A DNA stretch of 64,000 nucleotides, from assembly GCA_003415625.1 (NCBI GenBank), contig PYIU01000004.1, positions 2,356,001 through 2,420,000 of the forward strand. The letters run 5' to 3'. Under the pieces are notes generated by a model, which made no database searches, was not told the origin of the DNA, and was given only the letters and a program-made list of their open reading frames with translations. Source of the DNA: Aquanectria penicillioides. Taxonomy: Eukaryota; Ascomycota; Sordariomycetes; Hypocreales; Nectriaceae. The position numbers and the translations under genes were made by a program. How positions within the stretch are numbered: the stretch's first letter is position 1; every line of letters begins with the position of its first letter. Of the stretch, positions 21,940 through 32,627 are shown piece after piece.

Positions 21940-24900
21940 GGCTTTCTTGGTGGTTTCAATTGGACTTGTCTCGTCGGCGTGAAGAGACGGCTTATTTCGT
22001 CGAGAGCAGCAACGCGCGCAGGCCTAATTCCCCGTGTTTGGTGGTTTGATCATGGGCAAGTTTTGTATTTACAGCTTTGAGCTCGGCTGTAGGGGATATG
22101 CTTTGCCGTGGCTTACCGCGAAGCTACCCTCGGCTAGCCGCCGGTCCCTGGGCAACCCCAACCGCCCATCATGGGGAATTGGAATGTGAGATTGGCCCGG
22201 TTTCTGGGGTGTGGGCTCGTGGCAATGCAAATTGGGGGATTCTTCCCTTGTTCGGGCATCTTAGGGTCGGGGGTTTTCGAGGTGAGGGGAATAGGGCCTC
22301 CCCGGGGGAGCCAATGGTTCGAGCTATCACCGATGTCGCTACGGTCGTCCATGGCTCTGATACGCTTGTTACACGGCGCCTTCTGCCGACGAGCCGTGCC
22401 CATAATTTAACGTAGCATGATGCGACAAGTTATGGGATTCGACAGCCATTGTAGGGTCTCCAATTTCTGGGGATTGAGTCTCTCCAGGCGTTTATTTCAT
22501 GCAGGCGATCGATCTGGCTCATCGTTCTTCAACAAGAGCTTCCGCTCTCATCGCTAGGCCGGCCTCGTGCTCAACACCATTAACCAGCCTCTCCGTGCCC
22601 CCAAATCTATCTGAGAATACGCAGTAATAACTCATAAAATGATAACTGTTGTCCAGAGCGGTAAGCGGGCTAAGAGGTTGTCAGCCATTGGCGTTGGAGA
22701 GCTACACGCCCGGTTCAAGATTGGACCGAGGTAATGAGCCCTGCCCCAGATAACACACATGCTCGACGTGAACGCGTCAATCGACCCTCATAGGCTTCGC
22801 CAAGAATATCAAATTGGCATTTGGACGCTGCCGTCATTTTTATTCGAAACTTTTTCCTCACTCCATTCTGCGCATCACAATGAGATCCTACTCGAGTTGC
22901 GGCATTAGCTCGCCGAAAATATCAAAATTTTGACGGTCCAACGAACGTCACCACTTTAAAGTTGGGGGAGCCTGGTCAGGCAACTTTTCATGGGCCCTAC
23001 CCCAGGTTCCCCTCCTTTGCCAATGGACATCCATCCCCACTGGCTGCGTGGGCCTACGAGCCGATCGTGCACTGGGAAATCCGGGGTCCGGTCTTCCGTC
23101 CCCGAGGTCTGAAGTTCGGCATGGGCGTGCTTTCTAACCGGCGCTCGGAGAACACGGGCGGACATACGATGGAGAAACGGTCCTCCGAAGCGAGAGGCTC
23201 GAATCTTGATTTGAGATTTTATTTCGTTTTTGTGGTCGATTTATTTGGGAGTGCATTTACTTCATTCCATCCCCAACAGCATTCAACTCCACGGAGCGCA
23301 ACATTTGCTGTCATACTTTTGTGGGTGGGGGCGTTCAAGGAAACACTTGATTGACACTACGCACCCATGGACCATGATAAATAAAAAAACAAGTGGTAGG
23401 GGGTGTGTTGTACGACAAACTGGAGGTGAGCAGCATCCGGAGAGTCCAGACTCGAAAATTTCCACGTTCTAGTGCGTCTGCGGGTTTCTGGAATTCCACC
23501 TTTTCGCTCCCCAGGCGGTGATGGCGAGAACGTCGCCAGCTGAAAGGCGTCAGGTTCAGCCCCGATGAACATCGGGAGGCACTGAGGCGAGTTGAGTTAA
23601 ATGAGCAACTGGTCGCGATGATGACGGCCACGGCACATAAACCTTCACAAAGTAAAAAATTGAGCAGGACCCTTGAATAGGTCTCAGCTCGGGTAGCTCA
23701 GTTTTGCTTTTGGAGAACTTCGGCGGTGAAAGTCGAAGCCACCGTAGTGCTCAAGGTACACACCAATCCCATAACGAGCCTGCAAATGCGAGAATGACCC
23801 CGAAGTGAGGGGTCTCTTCAGCCATCCGATGGGGCGGAAGTACAGCCTATCTCGTGTTTCATAGATAAACTACGATCAACAGTGGTGAGGATTACCCCGG
23901 GATCGTGGCAGCCATGGATCGGAGACGAGCTGGACTCCTTCAGGGTAGCCATCCAGTTTGACAGACATGCATGTTGAAGCGTTGGGGGGGGGCGGCAGTG
24001 TTGACTGTTTGGCGCGGAGGGACTAGACCGTACATCCAAAACAAGTTATTATCCGAAGGTCAGCTGTGCGACACGGCTCGGCAGCATTGGCGATAATTTT
24101 CCAGGTCCCCCACGCATTTTGACGCGAGGCTGCGCCCTAGCCGGTGATGCTGTCATCATGATATCGCATCGACAGCAGTCAACCCCATAGATCGATCCGC
24201 GAGTGGGTTGGGGTTGCTTGCTAGCGTCCAGCCCCAAAAGCCGTGGCGGTTCCACGGCAGCATCGAGATAATATCAAGATCTTGGGCGGATCTACTGTAT
24301 GAGAGATGGCAAGGGTCACCAAAAGAGTGATATCTGATTTCATTCTGCTCGCGCTGGAGTTTGCTGTCCAGTGCGGGATAGCGGGCCAGTGAAGGTGTAG
24401 CTCAAGTCTCCCAGTTCCATGGGACGCTGGTTGTTCGACGTTTCTTCGAGATTGGTTCTAGTTCACCGCGGATCGTACCCGCATGCACAGCGAAGTCGCG
24501 GCGAATCAAAAGCCCGTAGGGCTATTTTCGGGACGACATGCAGTATGTAATGATGACGCTTGCTGGCGTTGATAGTGGGAGGGTTGATGAAGCCACCGTT
24601 TGGCTGGCAATACTCGACGCAGGGCTTCACCGGTGTCGTATGCGTCGCCTCGGGTGTCTGCATAGGGCCAACCCTCGGCAGACTCAGCCCCCGAGCATGG
24701 GCATTGTGTTATACCGAGTCTTGAGAAGAAGAAAAAACGCAGGGGGCCTCATAAAGGAGGGGTGAGATGTATTTCCATTGTCTTGACAGAAGTGACAGGG
24801 CCTAACAGTCAGTATGGACGTGGTCATTGTGGCGTTTGATAGTGTCTCGCGAGAGGTCATTGCTGTCTTCTTGATGCCTCGGTTTCGCCCAGGCTAAAGC

Positions 24901-26955
24901 TATCACATTTCAGTTGACCAATGAGCTAGCTGCGTAGCAAGGCCCCATGGCCGAATGGAAAGGTCTCCGCATCCCGGCAAGCGCGGTGCAGCAATGGAGT
25001 TGTGATTTTTATTTTTTATTTATTTTTTAGCATGGAGAAACTGTATGGTGAGGGAGAGGAGAGAAGAGAGATGAGGAAATGGCCTAGTTGTGCGGGATCC
25101 GCATCGTAGAGGGCAAGGGGCTTTGGGGAGTATGTGCAAAAGGCCCCGGGGGCGGCTGGATGGTGGAATAACTAGGTGGATTTCCCTCTCTTTCCCACAA
25201 CTAGAGTGACTTTTGAGGTTGTCCTGGCATGTTGTTGTGCTGGTTGGACGCTGGGTCAGATTATCTTTGTGCTGGAGTGGCCGTTGCCGGGCCGGTGAGT
25301 GTGTCGTTGCAGGCGGGCTAAACATGGGCATGGGCAAGATGCAAGGGTTAGATGCCTAGGTACCTACCAATATGTAGAAAGGAGGTACCCAGGGAGGAGA
25401 CCAGAGAGGTACATTGGTCTGTGCCCTACCTGGCACTGGGTATGGAACTTGAAGCGAGACGGTGTGAGAGGGCAAGGCGAGGCAAGGATGGTCCTTACGG
25501 GCCCCTGTCAAAGGTGCAAAGAAACACTAACGTACGGACTAGACAGGGGCCCCGATCGCTGGGACTAGCCGTTGCAATCCAACATCGGGAGCACGGGCGG
25601 TATTTACCGCGTCGGAGGTTTACGTGGTCGCTATTTGAGTGGAGGAGGCCATGGTTCAAGTGGCCTCCGCTCAGGGTAGTGCCGTACAATGTAGCCATAG
25701 CGCAAGCGTAAAAGTGGAGTGGCTCAACTTCAATACGGCGAGCACAGTAATTTTGCCCGGCACCTCTTTATTAGACTCGATCCGATCACTGCGTGCGGGT
25801 ATGGTGCCGTACGTATGTAGTGTGGGTGCCGGGATCGTGTCGTGGGTCGATGGCCGCGTGCACCCTACGTGCAGATCTGGTGAGGCGTGATCCCGTCAGC
25901 GAGTGTCTCTGACAGGCGTTCAGGGCCTGGGCATCATTTGGGGCTTCTGGCGCGGGAAGCCCGCAGCAGCTGTGTTGGGGGTGTTGGAGCTCTGGGCTCT
26001 TCGGCGGTCGTGGCCATGCCGACACCATCTTGTTAGTCCATCTCAAACGCCCCCCTCTTTGACGGTCGTTGCTTTTCTTGCCCATTTCCAGCCGGCCATC
26101 GCATACCGCCATGGTACCCACGGGGTACGTTCAGTGGTCCCGCGATACCCAATGTCGATACCCGTGTGGCCCTGCATCGCAACCACCATCTGCGGCCTCG
26201 TGTGACGTCGATCGAGAGCACCCCTGGCGCCTTTTCTCACCGGGGATGACGACCGTGATGGACACTAGAGTCTAGAGGAGGAAAAGTGAGGCGGAAATGG
26301 ATTGATGGCGGGCGTTGAACAATCGAGAAGTTTATAGTGATGCTTGTGATTAGTTGCGGATGGGTTGAGAATGAAGCGGGCCGAGATGGGGGAGCAGGGT
26401 TGTCAGTGAGTGTAACAAGACGTCATGAGGTTTTTTTCTTTTTTTCTTTTTCAAATCAGCACACAAGCGGTGGATAACATGCGCCGGCTCAGAGCATGTG
26501 GTGAAGAATTCACGGCAGAGACAAAACAAGAAAGTAGGTACACCAGTGCTCTCTGATGGTGCACGATGGACGTACCTGGCAGGTCGACCTAGGTATCATG
26601 GGTTCCAACTCCCATCGCCTCGGGACCAGTTTTTTTTTTTCTTTTTTTCTTTTTTATCAATTTCCTTTTTCTTTCTTCCCCTCTTCTTACGCAGCACTAC
26701 AGTTTCGCCGGGCTCGTCTCACACACCACGCCCTTACAAGTGCCTTTACCTACACACCATCCGTCATACTTGCAACATCCGCATCAGGCTGGTACTATGG
26801 CACACCACGGCATCGCGGGCCATTACGCACTACACATAGACACTACACAACCCTTGTGCATAGGTAGTGCACCGCACCACACACCAGCTTCTCTGCTTGG
26901 CTCTGCTTGGTCCCCAGTACAGTTGACTGAATGCACTTCTGTCTCAAAACCCATT
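21940..26955. other. gene-free region, left part
   Basis: Five kilobases follow the prpD start with no protein I can recognise; all frames are short and overlap. The first few hundred bases must hold the prpD promoter. Base composition is close to that of the flanking genes, so there is no gross decay. T-rich patches occur at 25007-25029, 26430-26452 and 26631-26680. CCTAGGTACC-like motifs lie at 25355 and 26590. Two tRNA-like stretches (22650 and 24944) do not fold into a full cloverleaf. The region could carry a non-coding transcript or old transposon remains, but nothing in it is decisive. Confidence 0.5.
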
Positions 26956-27476
26956 TTGCACAATTAGATATACCCGAGGGGTAAGATTAGGATATTTCTT
27001 CTTTTTCAAAGAAAAAAAACTTATAATTGTAAAGCTATATCGATTATAGTACACTATAATAATAAGGCACTTTAAGAAAAAAAAAGTAGTCTTAGAATAA
27101 TAAGATACTTGAAAAAAAAGTTATATAATTATAAGATATTTTAAAGAAAGTAAGTTTTATATTTTAGATAGTTTGAACTGTTTTATATTAGACTAATTTA
27201 AAATATTAAATATAAGATAAAGATAATAAGAAATAAGTTTTAAGACAATAGTATAAAATAAGTAAAAGATTAATTTAAATTAATTAAAATATTTCTAAAA
27301 TAAGAATAATTTAAATATATTTTCTATTTTTTATTATTAATTATCTCTTAATTTATAGTGATTTTTGCTCTAAAGAAGAATTTATAAAACTTCAAAGTAA
27401 AGTTCTAAATTTATAACTTAATGGTATATAAGCGAATTTGAACTACTTAAATCAGCTGGCCAAAATGGTTGTGCAA
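26956..27476. mobile_element. AT-rich island bounded by TTGCACAA/TTGTGCAA, possible decayed element
   Basis: About 520 bases of very AT-rich sequence, dense in TA dinucleotides, with abrupt change to normal composition on both sides. The edges carry an 8-base inverted repeat, TTGCACAA at 26956-26963 and its complement TTGTGCAA at 27469-27476. No open frame or target-site duplication is visible. The TA enrichment and loss of C/G fit a repeat element mutated by RIP. A short MITE-like insertion or a nuclear copy of mitochondrial DNA is also possible. Confidence 0.4.
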
Positions 27477-28871
27477 TTCAAGACGCCCTTGTGCTAACTC
27501 AATTCGGAAACAAAGGCAGATTGATTTGAATTACTGTAAGCTCTGGAACCCAGCACCCTCGGCGCGCTCGTCCCTCCAGAGAGACCCCATCCCCACCCCC
27601 GTCCTCATTGCCCCGTCCCTCCGTCCCATCCCATGAACACCCCCCTGCCACGCCCTTACTCGGTCTGGTCTGGGCTTTGTGGTTGCTGCTTGGCTTGCTG
27701 GGACAGGTACCGTGGCGCACACCCATAACCTGGGCGTTTCCTGGATTCCCACCCCCCCCTGCAAATCCCACTCGCGTGCTTGGTCCGATCTCCAGCACCT
27801 GGACATCTCGTGGGAATCGCTCATTATCATGACCGCCCTCACTTTTGTCCATCACCATCGCCATGACCATGTCTGCGCTCCTCCTCCTCCGGCCTACTGG
27901 CCTTGCCATCTGCGACAACCTGCGACATTTCGCAGCTTCAAGCCCCCCTGGTGTCGCTCTCTCTGCTCTCGCCTTCATCAACTTGACCTTCACCTGGTTG
28001 TTGCGTCGACGAACTTCCTCCTTGATTGACTTACCATCTGTCTATCGGCTGTCCTGATCAGGGACGAGACTCCAGGTGTTCAAGCGCCTTTCTCTTCTTT
28101 GAGTCTCAAGAGAAAGCTCTGGCGCTATTAGACAACCTCACGGCCAATTCCTTGTGTTACTCCACAGAGCGCAACCCCGCCTTGCAGAATCTCTATTCGT
28201 CATACATCTGCTTTCTGCCTGGGGTCTTTTGTTGTTGTCATCTAGACCCTATTGTCTCTCCTTCTCACGCCCGCAGGACGCCGGCGTCAGAGTCAAGACG
28301 CCAAAGCAGTGACTGGATTCACTCTCCCGAGCTTTATGCCACTGTTATATCCACGCTTGGGGCCTCGATCCACGACACTAAAGCTGTTGGAACTCCGGAA
28401 GACAACGGATCCTGCCGCCTTCCCACCAACTCGAGCTCACTGTTTTTCAAAGTGTTCTGCACGAGCTTCGAGTTGCAGACGCTAGATGCCAAGATCCATC
28501 TTGCATCACCTCCGTTGCGACATTGTACAGGTCATTCTTCTGGTCCATCTGACGATTAAACCCTGACCTGGGTTGTCTTGACCCACTGCCTTATATCCCC
28601 AACCTTCCTCTGCGCCAGCCCTGCACCCAACGAGGTTCTACTGCCGCCCTCTTGGCCCTCCTGCAGCGTCCAGTCGATCCAAACTCCGAAATCTGGCACC
28701 CTAATCCTTGGCCCCCTGTTCACAAATCAGACCGCTCCCGCCCAGACTCAGGCTAGCCCGCCACAACTTCCTTCCTGGTCCCTTAAGATTCCATAACCCA
28801 TCTTTATTTTCCTCGGCTCTGATCCGAGCCCCATCCTTGTATTAAGTCTGCCAAGCTCTTCTCCAGTTACC
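27477..28871. other. gene-free region, right part: cry-DASH promoter and leader
   Basis: Pyrimidine-rich sequence without a credible gene. The ATG of cry-DASH follows directly. The 28026-28559 open frame has no family features. Confidence 0.45.
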
Positions 28872-31040
28872 ATGTCTGGGGGTAAGATTCTTGTCTACCT
28901 CATCCGCCGCGACCTGAGGACTGCCGACAACCCTATCCTTCATCACCTGGCCACAACAAACCATGGCTACTCTCATCTCCTCCCCGTCTTCGTCCTCCCA
29001 CCCCACCAGATCGAAGTCTCTGGCTTCCTCGTGGAGGGTGAGAAGTCTCCCTACCCCCAGCCTTGAGCCAGGTTGGCAAGTTTTGGAGATGCGGGCCCCA
29101 CCGGGCCAAGTTTCTCGCCGAGTGTGCTTGGGACCTCAAGGAATCCTTGGAGGATCTAAAGAGCGGTATGCTCCTGCGAGTCGGTAGCTTCGCCGACGTT
29201 GTGGCCTGCATGATCGACTCTCTCAACGACTCTCACCACTCCCTCGGGGCTGTCTGGATGACTGAAGAAAAGTCGTTCGAAGAGAAGCAAGATCAAGATT
29301 CCGTCTCTAAGCTCTGTTCAACCAAAGCCGTTGACTTCAAGCTGTGGCCGGATGAAAAATATTTTATCGATGAGTGAGTCTACCCAACGGTACAGAACCC
29401 CCGCTCTCAACCATCCACTAACCATCTTATGCCCAAGTCGTGACACGGGGTTGCAAAATCCTCAGAACCTTCCAGACATCTTCACCACCTACCGCAAGAC
29501 CCAAGAACCTCTTCGTCAACGTCCAAGGCGCTCTTTGCCCAGTCCCGAGCCAAGGACACTTCCACCGTTCCCCCCCTCGGCCTGGATCCCCTCCCAGAAA
29601 CCCCCTTTCACTATGCCCAACACCTACGAGGAGTTTAAGTCTCGTCTCCTAGAACCTGTTAAAAACATGTTGTCTAATCCCACCAACATGCCTCACGATG
29701 CCAAGTCCGCTCACCCCTTTCAAGGGGGTGAGAAGAACGGTTGGAATCGTGTCTTCCACCTCGTCAAGGCCGGTGGTATGTTCCACTACCATGATACCCG
29801 CAACGGTCTCATCGGCTTGGACTACAGTACCAAGCTCTCTGGCTACCTGGCTCATGGTTGCATAACTGCACGTCAGGTCCATGAAGAGATGATCAAATTG
29901 GAAGACGGCCTTGACCCTGATTATGCGTCATCTAAGGGATTCAACAGAGGTGAAAATGAAGGAACCAAGGCCGTGCGGTTCGAACTCCTTTGGAGAGACT
30001 ACATGCGTCTCTGCACTATGAAGTTCGGCTACCGGCTGTTTCGACTCTCGGGCTTCAAGGGTGACGATGGCGACTACGAGAAGAAGTGGAAAACTGCTGA
30101 TGAGCAGACTGCAGACCTTGCCCAGAATCCTCGACCTGATCAGGTCAAAGCCACCATTGATCGATTCCTCGAAGGTCGAACCGGCATGGGCCTCATCGAT
30201 GCCTCGCAGCGAGAACTATATCACACAGGGTATACATCGAATCGGGCCCGGCAAAATGTCGCAAGCTTCTTCGCCAAGCATCTCGGCATAGATTGGCGTT
30301 ACGGAGCCGAGTGGTACGAGGCCATGTTGATCGACTACGATGTCTCATCAAACTGGGCCAACTGGCAATACGTGTCTGGGGTAGGCAACGACCCCCGTGG
30401 AGACGCTCGCATCTTCAACCCAGTCAAGCAGGCTTTCGATTACGACAACAACGGAGCGTATGTCCGTACATGGGTCCCCGAAGTCAAACACCTCGACAGG
30501 TTGGAGAATGTATTCCAAGTCTGGACAACTGATGACGACGAACTCGACAGATTCGGACTTGCGGAGGATTTGATGGTCACGGATCCGGTCAAGAAGATTG
30601 ATTTCTTAGTCGACCGCAAGCCTCGTGGGCCTCGCCGACCTTACCGATGGAGACGAGGAGGCGCAAACCGGGGTGGCCGTCGGGGTGGTTCCTCATCATC
30701 TGGGGAGCACGGCGACAATTCCCAAAATGGTCCCTCCGTCGAAGGCGAGAACCAAAATGCCCACGGTACTTGGTGCGGTGATTCGATTCATATTCACGGC
30801 AATCCCGGCACGCACGGTGCAGGCCACTGGGCGCCGCGAGGTCGTGGCCACTATCGCGGTCACGGCCGCGGGATGCCTGGCAGAGGACCTGCGACCTGGG
30901 GATACTCCCAGACGGGGAATTACGTCGCTCCACGGCAGTTTGGTCCTCATCAGAACGGACCGCCCCCTCCCCCTTCCTATCCCTCATCCTATGCCCCTCA
31001 GGGGTATCAACGTCCTCCCCACATGGGCCCCCACGTCTAG
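28872..31040 (+). CDS. cry: cryptochrome DASH (one frame break)
   Basis: Exons 28872-29373 and 29438-31040 (donor GTGAGT, branch CACTAAC). The start, MSGGKILVYLIRRDLR, is the photolyase N-terminal fold. The segment GKFWRCGPHRAKF is diagnostic of the DASH subfamily. The C-terminal FAD-binding region is complete: GYTSNRARQNVASF, WRYGAEWYE, NWANWQYVSGVGNDPR, FNPVKQAFDYD. A Gly/Arg-rich tail with RGG-like repeats follows, as in other fungal DASH proteins. Family knowledge: these FAD/MTHF proteins respond to blue light and repair CPDs in single-stranded DNA. The frame breaks at the C run 29054-29058: a TGA appears at 29064, while the true frame resumes two bases over. One extra C gives 701 residues with normal family sequence. 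No intron of workable size can explain it. I treat the gene as intact with a sequence error, though a null allele is possible. Confidence 0.88.
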
Positions 31041-31644
31041 CAGGCAATCATGTCCATGCCCCCGACTCTCTGGCTAGGTTGGATGGCCCTACCCGTGGAA
31101 ACAGGTGTTACACAATATGGAAAGACTGTTCTCGGAGATGTTTCTCAATTCGACAAGTATTTCGCTACCCAGGAACGTGATGTTTGCGCAATCCAAACAG
31201 GGATCCCACATCCTTTGATTTCTGGGAGCCACCAGCGCAACGATCACACGAAGGAGCAACGTTAAAAGAAGAAAGGGTATGGTGGAAAAGTAATGATATG
31301 TTTCAAAGGGCGGGTTTCATTTCTGTTCTTGGCGCCTGTTTCCGTTTTTGGTTCGCTCTGTATTATAGCTGATGAGGATTTGATCCTCACGACCTCGCAC
31401 GATATTATCGAAGGACGGTGGTAATGCTACTGGAAAACGATTTTGACAGAGATCTGAAAGTTCATCTATGCCGTGTCTCGCTTGTGATGCCCCAATGCTA
31501 ACAGAGGTTGTCCTCTGAGACCTAGCGGCCTGGTCCAAACCTTAAAATTTTTCAATCAAATGTATCGGGATCCGCGCAGCGAAAGGCCGGGGCAGGCAGT
31601 GCAAGGTCGTAACGGGGAGGGCATTCATATTTCATCTGAGAAGC
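31041..31644. other. convergent intergenic region
   Basis: 3' flanks of cry-DASH (+) and the small unknown gene (-). No gene is supported. Confidence 0.45.
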
Positions 31645-32247
31645 TTAGGCACTAGATTTGCAGTTTTCGGGAGCCAACTGAACGTTTAGGACCCAATTAC
31701 ACACTTCTCTCGCAATCTCCTTGTATTCATTTGCCCCCGCCTCACTAAATGCCTTCTCCGAATCAGACTCCCAAATAATGGTTGTAATACTGGCCCCTTC
31801 ACCGTCGACACCATAGCCATCGAATCCCGCGTCAATAACCAATTCGATTTGCTTTATTCCCGTCCAGCTTCGGTGGATATGTAGCCTCACCTCGCCTCGA
31901 TGATCTGGTCCTTCTGCGTACACAAACCACTTGTCCTCGGTCGCATTCACGTCTGTGCGCTTCGAGGTGGACATGAAGATGTGCGTCTTGATGCTCTCGC
32001 CCACGATGATGTGTTCCATCGGGGGCATAATCTCTTTGGTGACCATGGGGAGGAAGCCCAGCAACAGGAGCGGGAGTTGATCCGGGGTGAGGGGGACGCG
32101 CCATGAGCTCGAAGCAGGCTCAACGAAGGGGTGGATCTTCCACAGCCATGGCGTAACTCGTTTGCTGGGTGTTCTCCCTCGTTGGCCGTGAGTGCTCCAG
32201 TGCGAGATGGCTGCGCGTTGCGCTTCGGACATGGCGGATGGGTTCAT
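31645..32247 (-). CDS. small protein with DKWFVY...RSWTG motif, unknown function
   Basis: A single exon of 200 residues from ATG 32247; a second in-frame ATG lies five codons later. I do not know its activity. The first 30 residues are basic and polar. Residues 33-100 contain WLWKIHPF and a hydrophobic LPLLLLGFLP segment. The core is DKWFVY (105-110) followed by RLHIHRSWTG (121-130) and a beta-rich end. This KWF/HRSWTG pattern is, as I recall, shared with small uncharacterised bacterial proteins, so transfer from bacteria is possible. The gene is divergent from the HET gene with 380 bases between the ATGs and may share its promoter. No signal peptide is seen. Confidence 0.75.
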   Translation of the reverse strand: MNPSAMSEAQRAAISHWSTHGQRGRTPSKRVTPWLWKIHPFVEPASSSWRVPLTPDQLPLLLLGFLPMVTKEIMPPMEHIIVGESIKTHIFMSTSKRTDVNATEDKWFVYAEGPDHRGEVRLHIHRSWTGIKQIELVIDAGFDGYGVDGEGASITTIIWESDSEKAFSEAGANEYKEIAREVCNWVLNVQLAPENCKSSA

Positions 32248-32627
32248 ATTTGCATGAGGAGTCAAGCCCCAGCGGGTCTACCACTGGGAGGGAAAAGCAA
32301 CGAGGGAGTCGAGACTGTACCGTAATGGGCGGAGGGACCTGAGAAGTGATGAAGCTATGATGCTCAAGTAAATGAATATGGACGCGGGTGCATTATTTGA
32401 ACGCCTGTTGGATGAGCATGTAAGAAATGACGGAGTTGGCGTGACTGTAGAAGGCATCACTTGGAGGTTGGATTGAGAAGGCCAATCACAAATGGTGGCT
32501 ATGGTTGCTTCGCCACAATGGGAGTAGTCAAGCGTGTAATTGTCACCTGAACTCTAGTTTCCCCTCAACCGCCTAAACGTCGAGCTTCTTCCTGAAGCCG
32601 TGGATTCTCCATCGATTGGATTTTATC
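32248..32627. promoter_or_regulatory. shared divergent promoter of the unknown gene and the HET gene
   Basis: The 380 bases between two divergent start codons. No palindromic operator stands out. The short distance suggests linked regulation; this is an inference from spacing. Confidence 0.45.

Noticed and set aside
22645..22735. tRNA-Ser/Leu-like stretch with GAGCGGTAAG and GGTTCAAGATT
   Set aside because: B box does not match and stems do not pair.
23690..23770. tRNA-like start GGGTAGCTCAGTT
   Set aside because: Only the A-box-like part is present; no anticodon or T arm follows.
24944..25005. tRNA-like sequence with TGGCCGAATGG
   Set aside because: D-arm resemblance only; no T-arm GGTTCRANTCC box and no acceptor pairing.
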